From DTU072 sp050309775 (GTDB lineage: Bacteria; Bacillota; Clostridia; Christensenellales; DTU072), in NCBI GenBank assembly GCA_050309775.1, contig JBNRMV010000013.1:1-64000 (forward strand): a DNA stretch of 64,000 nucleotides, written 5' to 3'. Below, one piece after another: positions 16,128 to 24,471 of the stretch. The notes below the pieces were generated by a model that did not search any database, was not told the DNA's origin, and saw only the letters and a program-made list of their open reading frames with translations. The translations under genes were made by a program, and so were the position numbers. Position 1 is the first letter of the stretch, and each line of letters opens with the position of its first letter.

Positions 16128-17507
16128 TTATACAGAAACTTTGTTGCGCTCACCTTCTAGGATTTTTTCTATGCCGGCAATTGCAAGGCTTAGTTCAAAC
16201 CGCTTTTTTGTCAGTTCGCAACCTATATCATAGGTTGCGTCCAGTTTTCCGCACATATTCTGCGCATTGGCTGCGCAACCGCCTCCGCAATAGTATTTTG
16301 CAAAGCATTCCAGACATTTTGGTTTGCTCATAATTGAAATGTCTGAAAAATTCTCCCGTATGTCCTGTCTGTTTATGCCGTCAAATACATTGCCCAATAC
16401 AAACTCCCGTTTGCCGACAAACTGATGACACGGATATATCTCACCCGTCGGGCTTACTGAAAGGTACTCCGTGCCTGCGCCGCAACCCGTCAAACGCTTG
16501 TTTATGCAAGGTCCGCAATCAAGGTCTACCATGAAGTGAAAGAAATTAAACCGCTTCTCTGTCTGCCTTCTGTCAAGATATATGTTGGCAAAGCGGCTGT
16601 ATTCGTCCTTTATGTCGGCTATATGTCCATGTTTTATGGCAAGCGGCGAACTTTCGGGCAGCACCACCGGCTCTACTGATATTTGGTCAAAACCCATATC
16701 GTTCAGCGCCAGTATGTCCTCGGCAAAATCAAGGTTACGCGCGGTAAATGTGCCGCGTACATAATAGCTCTTGTTGCCGCGCGCGGCTGCAAACTTCTTT
16801 ATGTTCTCCGCAATCTCCTCGTATGAGATGCCGTCAAGGCTTTTGCGGACGCTGTCATGGGTCTTTTTTCTGCCGTCAATACTAAGCACAACATTGTACA
16901 TTTCTTTGTTGAGATAATCTATTGTCTCCTCGTCCAGCAGTACGCAGTTTGTGGTGAGCGTGAACGAAAATTCTTTGCCTCGCTCCGCCGCTCTTTTCTT
17001 TGCGTATTCAACAGTTTCTTTGACGACATCAATGTTCAGCAAAGGCTCTCCGCCAAAAAAATCAATCTCAAGACTTTTTCGGCGGCCGCTGTTCTCAATA
17101 AGAAAATCTACGGCTTTCTTTGCCACTTCGGCAGACATATAATCCCTTGCGGTATTGTAGCTGCCGCCGCTTGCAAAACAATAGCTGCAACGCATATTGC
17201 AGTCGTGACAAATGTTCAGGCACAATGCTTTTGTGATAACGGGATTTTTTTTGAATTCGGTCAGCATGGGCGGCGCATTCAGGGCGCCCTCTTGCTCCAA
17301 CTCGTCAAAATAATTCTCTATATCAACAAGTTCGTTCAGCGGCGCAGATTCAAGCGACCTTTGTTCCTCTGACGAAAGTTCTCCCCCGTACCTTTTCTTT
17401 GCACACAAAAAAGCGACAAAATCCACGCTGTGCAGACTGCCACTTTCTGTATCCCATAAAAAATAATAGTCTTTATGATTATATTTATGGTTAAAAGAAT
17501 GAACCAT
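16128..17507 (-). CDS. scfB: SCIFF radical SAM maturase (thioether-forming, SPASM domain)
   Basis: A 459-residue radical SAM enzyme that installs thioether crosslinks in the SCIFF precursor. The radical SAM cluster motif CxxxCxxC is at C103, C107 and C110. The C-terminal SPASM domain carries the other cysteines (CGPC, GCGAG, CLECFAKYYCGGGCAANA and later ones) for two auxiliary [4Fe-4S] clusters. An N-terminal RiPP-recognition-like region fills the first 90 residues. The ATG overlaps the scfA stop (TAATG), and the gene lies between the SCIFF peptide and secDF, the usual clostridial location. Confidence 0.93.
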   Translation of the reverse strand: MVHSFNHKYNHKDYYFLWDTESGSLHSVDFVAFLCAKKRYGGELSSEEQRSLESAPLNELVDIENYFDELEQEGALNAPPMLTEFKKNPVITKALCLNICHDCNMRCSYCFASGGSYNTARDYMSAEVAKKAVDFLIENSGRRKSLEIDFFGGEPLLNIDVVKETVEYAKKRAAERGKEFSFTLTTNCVLLDEETIDYLNKEMYNVVLSIDGRKKTHDSVRKSLDGISYEEIAENIKKFAAARGNKSYYVRGTFTARNLDFAEDILALNDMGFDQISVEPVVLPESSPLAIKHGHIADIKDEYSRFANIYLDRRQTEKRFNFFHFMVDLDCGPCINKRLTGCGAGTEYLSVSPTGEIYPCHQFVGKREFVLGNVFDGINRQDIRENFSDISIMSKPKCLECFAKYYCGGGCAANAQNMCGKLDATYDIGCELTKKRFELSLAIAGIEKILEGERNKVSV

Positions 17508-17677
17508 TATTGAGGTTTTTTCTCGATATTATGTATCTTTTCGTCCTGTTTGCAGGATTGGTTGCCGACGGTGCAGCTGGTTTTGCATGCTGATTGGCAA
17601 GACGATTGGCACTCGCCGCAGCCTGTTGAATGTGTTTTGCAAAGTGATTTCTTGAAAAGTGTGCTTATACGCTTCAT
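17507..17677 (-). CDS. scfA: SCIFF ribosomal peptide precursor
   Basis: A 56-residue peptide, too short for most gene callers. Its core has the family pattern GCGECQ...CQSACKTSCTVGNQ with six cysteines (C20, C23, C27, C31, C35, C42). Two features are unusual: a seventh cysteine at C13, in what should be the leader, and a charged tail of about 14 residues after the last cysteine, where known members end soon after it. A GAGG ribosome-binding site lies 8 bases before the ATG, and the stop overlaps the maturase start. The function of mature SCIFF is unknown, though it is nearly universal in Clostridia. Confidence 0.95.
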   Translation of the reverse strand: MKRISTLFKKSLCKTHSTGCGECQSSCQSACKTSCTVGNQSCKQDEKIHNIEKKPQ

Positions 17678-17703
17678 TGTTATTACCTCACTATTTTTGT
17701 ATT

Positions 17704-17732
17704 ATTATATAACTTCCATTGGCATAAATCAA
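17704..17732 (-). promoter_or_regulatory. promoter of scfAB
   Basis: On the minus strand TTGATT (17732-17727), 17 bases, TATAAT (17709-17704), followed by a 27-base leader to scfA. Confidence 0.7.
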
Positions 17733-17803
17733 GGAAAATAGCAAAACAAATAGGCATATCACGCAGACGGCATGAATAAAGTTTATTTAGGCGGAGGGTT
17801 TAT

Positions 17804-18193
17804 ATGAAAAAATTAGCTATTAACAAAACAAATATTTACGATTTGGTGAAGGCTTGCATAATCGCAATAATCATTTCTCTATTGAGCGTACTGATACTTG
17901 CTCTCGTCGTCAAGATATTCACCGTTGACAGCAAGGTCATTATGCCGATAAATCAAACAATAAAGATTATCAGCATACTTGGAGGCTGTTTCTTTGGTTT
18001 CAGCTGCCGGGAAAAAGGCGCGCTGAAAGGTGGAATTGTCGGTGTTTTCTATACAATATTGTCCATACTTGTCTTTGGCATTGTAGAAAAAAGCGTCAGC
18101 TTCAAAAATTTCAACTGGCTTGACCTAATCGCAGGCATCATTGCGGGTATTGTAAGCGGCATTCTTGCGGTAAATTTGCGAAAACAAAAATAA
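17804..18193 (+). CDS. TIGR04086 family membrane protein
   Basis: A 129-residue protein with four predicted transmembrane segments (about residues 16-38, 52-68, 75-95 and 104-124) and a basic end. It matches the TIGR04086 family in length, topology and place: members are found near yajC and the SCIFF genes in Firmicutes. Here it is on the opposite strand from them. The function is unknown. GGCGGAGGG is a strong ribosome-binding site. Confidence 0.8.
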   Translation: MKKLAINKTNIYDLVKACIIAIIISLLSVLILALVVKIFTVDSKVIMPINQTIKIISILGGCFFGFSCREKGALKGGIVGVFYTILSILVFGIVEKSVSFKNFNWLDLIAGIIAGIVSGILAVNLRKQK

Positions 18194-18265
18194 CTTTTCA
18201 AATCATAAAATCACACTTAATATACGCTGTCACCTGTTGATTGCGCAACCGTTCTTCTTAACATG

Positions 18266-18303
18266 AAAAAATCCCCTTTTCAACACAGGGGATTTATTGT
18301 TTT
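18266..18303. terminator. bidirectional terminator between TIGR04086 gene and yajC
   Basis: AAATCCCC (18269-18276) pairs with GGGGATTT (18288-18295). On the minus strand it is followed by a T run, suiting the end of the yajC transcript; on the plus strand by TATTGTTTTT. Confidence 0.75.
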
Positions 18304-18330
18304 TCATCGATTTGTCAGGTCAAATAAAAA

Positions 18331-18615
18331 CTATTTGTCCAGTTTTGTGCGAACGGCGTTCTTTATTATTGTGACCACCGTGGGCTCTTCTTCTGTGCCG
18401 ACATTTATGAGATATCTGTCGTTCTCGGCGTCAATGGATATTATGGTGCCTACGAAGCCGCCAATTGTCATAACCTTGTCGCCTGTGGTTATGGAACTCA
18501 GCATTTCTGCCATCTTCTTTTTTTGTTTTCTTTGGGGAACAATCGTCATGACTATCATCAGGACAAAGAATACTCCCATTATTACCAGTATCGGCCAGCT
18601 GCCACCTTCAAACAT
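18331..18615 (-). CDS. yajC: preprotein translocase subunit YajC
   Basis: A 94-residue accessory subunit of the Sec holotranslocon. One N-terminal transmembrane segment (about residues 7-25) is followed by the RKQKKKMAEMLSS motif and a small beta domain (GDKVMTIGGFVGTI). GAGGAGAG precedes the start. It lies after tgt, as in most Firmicutes, but has its own promoter with a palindrome over the -10 box. Confidence 0.94.
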   Translation of the reverse strand: MFEGGSWPILVIMGVFFVLMIVMTIVPQRKQKKKMAEMLSSITTGDKVMTIGGFVGTIISIDAENDRYLINVGTEEEPTVVTIIKNAVRTKLDK

Positions 18616-18639
18616 TTTGTTTCTCTCCTCTATTTAGAT

Positions 18640-18678
18640 TGTAATATCAATATTACACTACCGCAATGAATAAATCAA
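18640..18678 (-). promoter_or_regulatory. yajC promoter with palindromic operator candidate
   Basis: On the minus strand TTGATT (18678-18673) and TAATAT (18655-18650) are 17 bases apart. An 18-base near-palindrome, TGTAATAT-CA-ATATTACA (18640-18657), covers the -10 box and the likely transcription start. Confidence 0.5.
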
Positions 18679-18689
18679 GTAAATTATGG

Positions 18690-19802
18690 TTATTTTTTAT
18701 CATTATATTCATCAAAAAACTTATTTCTGAAATCCATAAGACTGTCAGACCATATGGCTTCTTTTATTTTTGCCACCAGTCGGTGCAAAAAGCTGATGTT
18801 GTGTATTGTCAGCAATCTGCCGCCAAAAATTTCGTCGGTGTTTATTAAGTGCCGTATATATGCCCTCGAATAGTTCTTGCAGCAATAGCACTCGCAACCC
18901 TGCTCCACCGCAGTATCGTCCTCTTTGTATTCGGCATTTCGGATTGTAAGATTGCCTTTCATTGTCATAGCCGTGCCGTTTCTTGCCACACGGGTGGGCA
19001 ACACACAGTCAAACATGTCGATACCTCGCACAATGCCTTCAACAATGCAATCGGCGCTACCCACTCCCATAAGATAGCGTGGCATATCCTTGGGGTAATA
19101 GGGTCTTAGCGTGTCAAGCATGTCATACATAATAGGTTTTGGCTCTCCGACGGACAGTCCGCCGATAGCCAATCCGCATTTTGCGTATGGCAGCGTTCTT
19201 TCAATGCTTTCAATGCGCAAATCCTTGTACATGTTGCCCTGAACAATGGGAAAAAGCATTTGTTCGGGTTTATCCGCTGCTTTGTAACAGCGGTCCAGCC
19301 ACTTCAGCGTGCGCTCAAGCGCCTCTCTCGCCTTGGCATACGGAGTGTCGCCGGCCGTGCATTCATCAAAAGCCATGATTATGTCGCTGCCAAGTGATTG
19401 CTGAATCTCAATTGATTTCTCCGGTGAGAAAAAATGCTTGCTGCCGTCAATAAAACTGCTGAACTGACAGCCGTCATCGGTTATTTTGCGCATAGCCGAA
19501 AGAGAAAACACTTGAAAACCGCCGCTGTCGGTCAAAATAGGCCTGTCCCAGTTCATAAATTTGTGCAATCCGCCAAGTTTTTCGATAGTCTTATGCCCCG
19601 GGCGCAGATACAAATGATATGTGTTTGCCAGTATTATCTGGGAGCCGACTTCTTTGACTTCCTCAGGAGAAAGAGCCTTGACCGACGCCATAGTTCCCAC
19701 CGGCATAAAAACAGGTGTTTCAACCACGCCGTGCGGCGTTGTCAACCGCCCTATCCTTGCGCCGGTCTGCTTGCATTCTTTTATTACTTCGTACTTAAAC
19801 AT
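18690..19802 (-). CDS. tgt: queuine/preQ1 tRNA-guanine transglycosylase
   Basis: A 370-residue enzyme that exchanges guanine-34 for preQ1 in GUN-anticodon tRNAs, the step before QueA. DSGGFQVFSL holds the first catalytic Asp, GGLSVGEP the substrate loop, and the zinc site CECYCC...H is near residue 310. The start was moved from 19826 to the ATG at 19802, which has GGGAGG just upstream. tRNA-Tyr and tRNA-Asp in this window are substrates. Confidence 0.95.
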   Translation of the reverse strand: MFKYEVIKECKQTGARIGRLTTPHGVVETPVFMPVGTMASVKALSPEEVKEVGSQIILANTYHLYLRPGHKTIEKLGGLHKFMNWDRPILTDSGGFQVFSLSAMRKITDDGCQFSSFIDGSKHFFSPEKSIEIQQSLGSDIIMAFDECTAGDTPYAKAREALERTLKWLDRCYKAADKPEQMLFPIVQGNMYKDLRIESIERTLPYAKCGLAIGGLSVGEPKPIMYDMLDTLRPYYPKDMPRYLMGVGSADCIVEGIVRGIDMFDCVLPTRVARNGTAMTMKGNLTIRNAEYKEDDTAVEQGCECYCCKNYSRAYIRHLINTDEIFGGRLLTIHNISFLHRLVAKIKEAIWSDSLMDFRNKFFDEYNDKK

Positions 19803-19831
19803 TGTTCCTCCCAATGCGTTCGGCATGTTTT

Positions 19832-20851
19832 TTATAGCAGCAACATTGCATCGCCGAAACTAAAAAACCTGTATTTCTCTTTTATTGCTGTTTGATAAAG
19901 TTCCAATACCTTTTCACGCCCTGCAAACGCCGACACCAGCATAATCAGAGTAGATTCGGGCAAATGAAAATTTGTTACCATGCCTTTGACTACCTTAAAT
20001 TTATATGACGGATAAATGAAAATATCTGTATAGCCTGCTCCTGCCCTTACAAAGCCGTTTTCGTCCGCCGCAGATTCCAGTGTTCTTACCGAAGTCGTGC
20101 CGACGGCTATTATTCTGCGGTTTTCTTGTATTGCGGCATTGATTTTCTTTGCGGCATCGGCGCCAATCTGATAATATTCCTCATGCATTTTGTGTTCAAG
20201 TATGTTATCCGCCTTTACCGGACGGAAAGTACCAAGCCCGACATGCAACAGAACTTCTACAATCTCAACCCCCATTTCGGCAATCTCTTTCAATAATTCT
20301 TGGGTAAAATGTAGTCCTGCTGTCGGCGCTGCGCTGGAGCCCTCGACTTTGGCATAAACTGTTTGATAACGCTCCTTATCGGCAAGTTTTTCCGTAATGT
20401 ACGGCGGCAGAGGCACTTCTCCCACTCTTGACAAAATGTCCTCAAACACTCCGTCATATTCAAACCCAATAATACGGACGCCGTTGTCGATAATATCCGA
20501 AATGGTCAGTTTGAGTTCCTCATTTACGGTTAATACGCTGCCTTTCTTGGCTTTTCGGGCAGGTTTCATCAATGTTTCCCAATGCGTAAGGTCAAGTCTT
20601 TTCAACAGCAATAACTCATATTTTCTGCCCTTTTCATCATAAGCATGCAAACGGGCATAAATGACTCGGGTATTGTTTATGACAAGCACATCGCCTGCTT
20701 TCAACTGGTTTTTTATGTCGGAAAATATAAGGTGTTTTGTTCGGTTGGTTTTGCTGTCAAAAAAAAGCAGCCGTGAGGAATCGCGCGGATAAACGGGTTG
20801 CTGCGCAATAAGCTCCGCAGGTAAATCAAAATAAAAGTCACTTTTTTGCAT
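19832..20851 (-). CDS. queA: tRNA preQ1(34) S-adenosylmethionine ribosyltransferase-isomerase
   Basis: A 339-residue enzyme converting preQ1 to epoxyqueuosine in tRNA, using SAM as ribosyl donor. N-terminal FYFDLPAELIAQQPVYPRDSSRLL and the SSAAPTAGLHFT motif are typical. It lies between ruvB and tgt in the ruvCAB-queA-tgt-yajC operon. The nearest ribosome-binding site to the ATG is weak (AAGAAT), so expression may depend on reinitiation after ruvB, 20 bases upstream. Confidence 0.95.
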   Translation of the reverse strand: MQKSDFYFDLPAELIAQQPVYPRDSSRLLFFDSKTNRTKHLIFSDIKNQLKAGDVLVINNTRVIYARLHAYDEKGRKYELLLLKRLDLTHWETLMKPARKAKKGSVLTVNEELKLTISDIIDNGVRIIGFEYDGVFEDILSRVGEVPLPPYITEKLADKERYQTVYAKVEGSSAAPTAGLHFTQELLKEIAEMGVEIVEVLLHVGLGTFRPVKADNILEHKMHEEYYQIGADAAKKINAAIQENRRIIAVGTTSVRTLESAADENGFVRAGAGYTDIFIYPSYKFKVVKGMVTNFHLPESTLIMLVSAFAGREKVLELYQTAIKEKYRFFSFGDAMLLL

Positions 20852-20871
20852 ATTCTTAAAAAATTTCCGCC

Positions 20872-21909
20872 TTATTCGTTGCCGTCCATATCAAATATTG
20901 TCGTCTGTTCGCCCTTGCATACCAGTCCCAAATGCTCATATGCGCGTTTCAGGCAAACTCTGCCTCTCGGCGTGCGTGTAATGAAACCAAGCTGCAGCAA
21001 ATACGGCTCATATACATCTTCTATTGTGTTGGACTCTTCTCCCGACGCCGCCGCCAGCGTGTCCAACCCGACAGGACCGCCGTTGAACTTGTCTATGATG
21101 GTGGTAAGAATATTTTTGTCAACATTGTCAAGCCCCAACTCGTCTATTTCCATGTTCAACAAGGCTTTTCTGGTCACCGCAAGAGTAATAGTGTCCAATC
21201 CGTCGTATTGGGCAAAATCCCTGACTCTTTTCAACAGTCTGTTGGCAATTCTCGGTGTTCCTCTGGAGCGGCGCGCAATCTCCATACTGGCGACAGGCTC
21301 GATACTTATATTCAAAATTCTTGCCGAACGGGTGATAATGGTCGACAATTCCTCAGTATTATACAGCTCAAGGCGAAACATAACGCCAAATCTGTCACGC
21401 AACGGCGAAGACAACATACCTGCGCGCGTTGTGGCGCCGATAAGTGTGAATTTCGGCAAAGTCAGCCTTATTGTTCTGGCTGACGGACCTTTGCCAAGCA
21501 CCATATCCAGCGAATAGTCCTCCATCGCAGGGTATAAGATTTCTTCTACATTGTGGTTCAATCGGTGGATTTCGTCAATGAATAATATTGAATTATTGTT
21601 CAGGTTGGTAAGAATGGCGGCAAGGTCGCCTGCTCTTTCTATTGCCGGACCTGATGTTATTCTTATTTCGGAGCCCATCTCATTGGCTATTATATGGCTA
21701 AGCGTGGTTTTGCCCAGTCCAGGCGGTCCGTAAAGCAAAACATGGTCAAGCGCCTCCCCTCTTTTTTTTGCCGAATGCATAAAAACATTCAGGTTGCCCT
21801 TTATTTTTTCTTGCCCAATGTAGTCCTCAAGCGATTTTGGGCGCAACACATTTTCGTTTTCGTCGTTTTCAACCTTTACGGCCGTTACCAGCCTTTCTTC
21901 TTCAAACAT
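20872..21909 (-). CDS. ruvB: Holliday junction branch migration DNA helicase RuvB
   Basis: A 345-residue AAA+ motor that forms a hexamer around DNA and drives branch migration with RuvA. Walker A (GPPGLGKTTL), Walker B (LFIDEIHRLN), sensor and the winged-helix C-terminus (TPRGR) are intact. GAGGAAAA precedes the ATG. Standard length. Confidence 0.96.
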   Translation of the reverse strand: MFEEERLVTAVKVENDENENVLRPKSLEDYIGQEKIKGNLNVFMHSAKKRGEALDHVLLYGPPGLGKTTLSHIIANEMGSEIRITSGPAIERAGDLAAILTNLNNNSILFIDEIHRLNHNVEEILYPAMEDYSLDMVLGKGPSARTIRLTLPKFTLIGATTRAGMLSSPLRDRFGVMFRLELYNTEELSTIITRSARILNISIEPVASMEIARRSRGTPRIANRLLKRVRDFAQYDGLDTITLAVTRKALLNMEIDELGLDNVDKNILTTIIDKFNGGPVGLDTLAAASGEESNTIEDVYEPYLLQLGFITRTPRGRVCLKRAYEHLGLVCKGEQTTIFDMDGNE

Positions 21910-21929
21910 TTTTCCTCAAATTATTTTTA

Positions 21930-22517
21930 TTATAGATTTTTCAACGCCTTTGATATAAGGTCTTCAATATTTTGCGCGCCGTCTTTGGCTTTCTTTACGG
22001 CGGCGATGGCTTCTTTCTGTCCTATACCCAAGCTGCGTAGCGCCAGTATGGCGTCTGCGCTGTCACGGTCGACGGGTATGTCCTCAATCTCAACGCTCTC
22101 TGCTGCGGCAAAATCCGTCTCCAGACTTTCTCTAAGTTCAAGCACCAACCTTTCGGCGGTCTTTTTGCCTACGCCCTTGACTTTGGACAATGTTTTCAAA
22201 TCCCTTGTGATTATTGCCGTAACAAGCTGTGAAAGTTCTATGCCCGACAATATGCTCATAGCCGCTTTGGGTCCTATGCCGGTGACAGAAATCAACTTCA
22301 TAAACATATTCTTTTCTTCCATTGTATAAAAGCCGTACAGTGACACGCCGTCGTCACGCACCTGCATATAGCAAAATAATTTTATGTCCTTGCCCTGCGT
22401 GTTGGCTTTGACAATAGTAGACGCCGAAACCGACAACTCATATCCTATGCCGCCGTTGTCAATTATTATTACGCCGTTGCCGGCAGATACCAATTCGCCT
22501 TTTATAAACGCTATCAT
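21930..22517 (-). CDS. ruvA: Holliday junction branch migration protein RuvA
   Basis: A 195-residue junction-binding subunit: N-terminal OB fold, two helix-hairpin-helix motifs (VTGIGPKAAMSIL and VKGVGKKTAERL) and a C-terminal RuvB-binding domain (ALRSLGIGQKEA). The start at 22517 has GGAGAAAA immediately upstream; an in-frame start at 22568 lies inside ruvC. It begins 7 bases after the ruvC stop. Confidence 0.95.
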   Translation of the reverse strand: MIAFIKGELVSAGNGVIIIDNGGIGYELSVSASTIVKANTQGKDIKLFCYMQVRDDGVSLYGFYTMEEKNMFMKLISVTGIGPKAAMSILSGIELSQLVTAIITRDLKTLSKVKGVGKKTAERLVLELRESLETDFAAAESVEIEDIPVDRDSADAILALRSLGIGQKEAIAAVKKAKDGAQNIEDLISKALKNL

Positions 22518-22524
22518 TTTTCTC

Positions 22525-23019
22525 CTATTTGATGCCGAACATATTTGCCAGTTTGTTGCTTTGCGCATGGGTCAAAGCCACCGCCAGCGCGTCTGCGGCA
22601 TCGTCGGGTCGCGGAATGTCCGTCAATCCCAACATAATCTTTACCATTTGTTGAATTTGGTTTTTGTCCGCTCTGCCATAGCCCGTCATCGCCTGTTTGA
22701 TTTGTAACGGGGTGTATTCAAAGAGGTTTTGGCAATTTTGCATACATGATACAAGAATTGCACCTCTTGCCTCTGCGACAAATATTGCCGTCTTTCTGTT
22801 GTTCTGAAAAAACAATTCCTCAATAGAAATTGCGTCAGGGCGATATTTGTCTATCAATTCTGTAATACACTTTGCGATAAATGTAAGTCTCTGGGGCAGG
22901 GTCTGCGTTTTTGGCGTTGTGATGACGCCGTATCCCAACGCAACATTTTTTGAGCCTTCGCTTCTTATTATGCCATACCCCACTGTGGCATATCCGGGGT
23001 CTATTCCCAAAATAACCAT
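22525..23019 (-). CDS. ruvC: crossover junction endodeoxyribonuclease RuvC
   Basis: A 164-residue Holliday junction resolvase with an RNase H fold. The catalytic acidic residues are visible: D7 in LGIDPG, E67 in ISIEELFF and the DDAADA pair near residue 140. It heads the ruvCAB-queA-tgt operon. There is no Shine-Dalgarno sequence: the -10 box TATCAT ends 6 bases before the ATG, so transcription should start at or next to the start codon, giving a leaderless mRNA. Confidence 0.95.
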   Translation of the reverse strand: MVILGIDPGYATVGYGIIRSEGSKNVALGYGVITTPKTQTLPQRLTFIAKCITELIDKYRPDAISIEELFFQNNRKTAIFVAEARGAILVSCMQNCQNLFEYTPLQIKQAMTGYGRADKNQIQQMVKIMLGLTDIPRPDDAADALAVALTHAQSNKLANMFGIK

Positions 23020-23025
23020 ATTGAT

Positions 23026-23054
23026 ATGATACTAAAGATAATGTGTTTAGTCAA
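23026..23054 (-). promoter_or_regulatory. ruvC promoter, predicted leaderless
   Basis: On the minus strand TTGACT (23054-23049), 17 bases, TATCAT (23031-23026), then only 6 bases to the ruvC ATG. Confidence 0.65.
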
Positions 23055-23098
23055 TTCATTAACAAATTTTATTTACCTGCCAAAACCAAACGGCTGAA

Positions 23099-23125
23099 TG
23101 CATAAAATTAAAGGTTTTTTATGCA
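23099..23125. repeat. inverted repeat upstream of argG
   Basis: TGCATAAAA and TTTTATGCA form a perfect 9-bp inverted repeat with a 9-base spacer, upstream of the argG -35. Each arm resembles half an ARG box, so it may be an accessory ArgR site. Confidence 0.45.
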
Positions 23126-23140
23126 GCAGAGGCAAATTTA

Positions 23141-23170
23141 GTTGTATATTTATTCACAAAGATGTATAAT
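23141..23170 (+). promoter_or_regulatory. argG promoter with ARG box (ArgR operator)
   Basis: TTGTAT (23142-23147), 17 bases, TATAAT (23165-23170). An 18-base ARG-box-like sequence (23141-23158), core TGTAT-ATTT-ATTCA, matches the consensus TGAAT-WWWW-ATTCA at all but one core base and covers the -35. The same layout occurs at argD. Confidence 0.7.
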
Positions 23171-23206
23171 AGCTAAAAATAACTTATTATCAATCAGGAG
23201 AATCAT

Positions 23207-24424
23207 ATGAAGGTTGTATTAGCTTATTCGGGAGGTCTTGATACCTCGATTATCATTCCATGGCTCAAAGAAAATTATGAAAACTGCGAAGTAATCTGCG
23301 TGGCAGGCGATGTCGGTCAAGGCGAAGAACTTGCTCCCCTGCACGAAAAAGCAAAGCGGAGCGGCGCCAGCAAATTATATATTGAGGATTTGAAAGAAGA
23401 GTTTGTAAAAGACGCCGTCTTTCCGTTGATAAAAGCCGGAGCGCTGTATGAACAAAAATATTTGCTTGGCACTTCCATAGCCCGTCCGATTATCGCAAAA
23501 AGACTTGTCGAAATAGCCGAAAAAGAAAATGCCGACGCCATTTGCCACGGTTGCACAGGAAAAGGCAATGACCAGGTTCGTTTTGAACTGACTATCAGAG
23601 CGCTGAATCCCTATCTGAAGATTATTGCGCCTTGGAGAATATGGAACATAAAATCAAGGGAAGAAGCCATAGACTATGCCGCGGCGCGCAACATTCCGCT
23701 GCCCGTCACTAAGAAAAAGCCCTATTCCATGGACAGAAACATACTTCACCTTTCGCACGAAGGGCACGACCTTGAAAACCCGTGGAATCAGTTCAAAGAC
23801 AACTTGCTTTTGATATGCAAAACTCCTGAACAAGCGCCCGACAAAGCCGAATATGTCACCATTGACTTCAAAAAAGGCATTCCGACAGCCATAAACGGCA
23901 AAAAACATGGCGCTGTCGAAATTATGACCACACTGAACGAAATAGGCGCAAGAAACGCAATCGGCATTGACGATATGGTAGAAAACCGACTTGTAGGTAT
24001 GAAATCAAGAGGCGTTTATGAAACGCCTGGAGGCACAATTCTCATGAAAGCCCACAAGGAACTGGAAGAGCTTTGCCTTGACCGCAATACCGCTCATTAT
24101 AAGGAACTTGTTGCATGCAAGTTTGCCGAACTGGCATATGACGGCAACTGGTATACTCCGTTGATGGACGCAATACAAGCCTTTGTCGACAAAACGCAAG
24201 AGACCGTCACCGGCACCGTCGTAATGAAACTTTATAAAGGCAACTGTGTCGTAGCAAAAAAGAAAAGCCCCTATTCGCTACATGATATAGATTTGTCAAC
24301 CTTCGGAGAAGACGAAATCTATAACCAAAAGGACAGCGAAGGCTTCATAAATCTGTTCGGACTGCCGCTCCAGATGCGCGCCATAAAGATTGGCGACTAC
24401 AAGAAAAAACTAATCAAAAAATAG
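23207..24424 (+). CDS. argG: argininosuccinate synthase
   Basis: A 405-residue enzyme joining citrulline and aspartate with ATP, the seventh arginine step. The N-terminal PP-loop AYSGGLDTS binds ATP; GCTGKGNDQVRFE and SRGVYETPGG are family signatures. AGGAG precedes the ATG. It is followed 47 bases later by argH. Standard length, with no signs of damage. Confidence 0.96.
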   Translation: MKVVLAYSGGLDTSIIIPWLKENYENCEVICVAGDVGQGEELAPLHEKAKRSGASKLYIEDLKEEFVKDAVFPLIKAGALYEQKYLLGTSIARPIIAKRLVEIAEKENADAICHGCTGKGNDQVRFELTIRALNPYLKIIAPWRIWNIKSREEAIDYAAARNIPLPVTKKKPYSMDRNILHLSHEGHDLENPWNQFKDNLLLICKTPEQAPDKAEYVTIDFKKGIPTAINGKKHGAVEIMTTLNEIGARNAIGIDDMVENRLVGMKSRGVYETPGGTILMKAHKELEELCLDRNTAHYKELVACKFAELAYDGNWYTPLMDAIQAFVDKTQETVTGTVVMKLYKGNCVVAKKKSPYSLHDIDLSTFGEDEIYNQKDSEGFINLFGLPLQMRAIKIGDYKKKLIKK

Positions 24425-24471
24425 CATAATTATGCGCCCTTGAGAGCACGCAAAGATATTAAGGAGTTATC

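Noticed and set aside
20846..21517. 223-codon open frame opposite ruvB
   Set aside because: Antisense to a fully conserved ruvB; serine-rich artefact composition.
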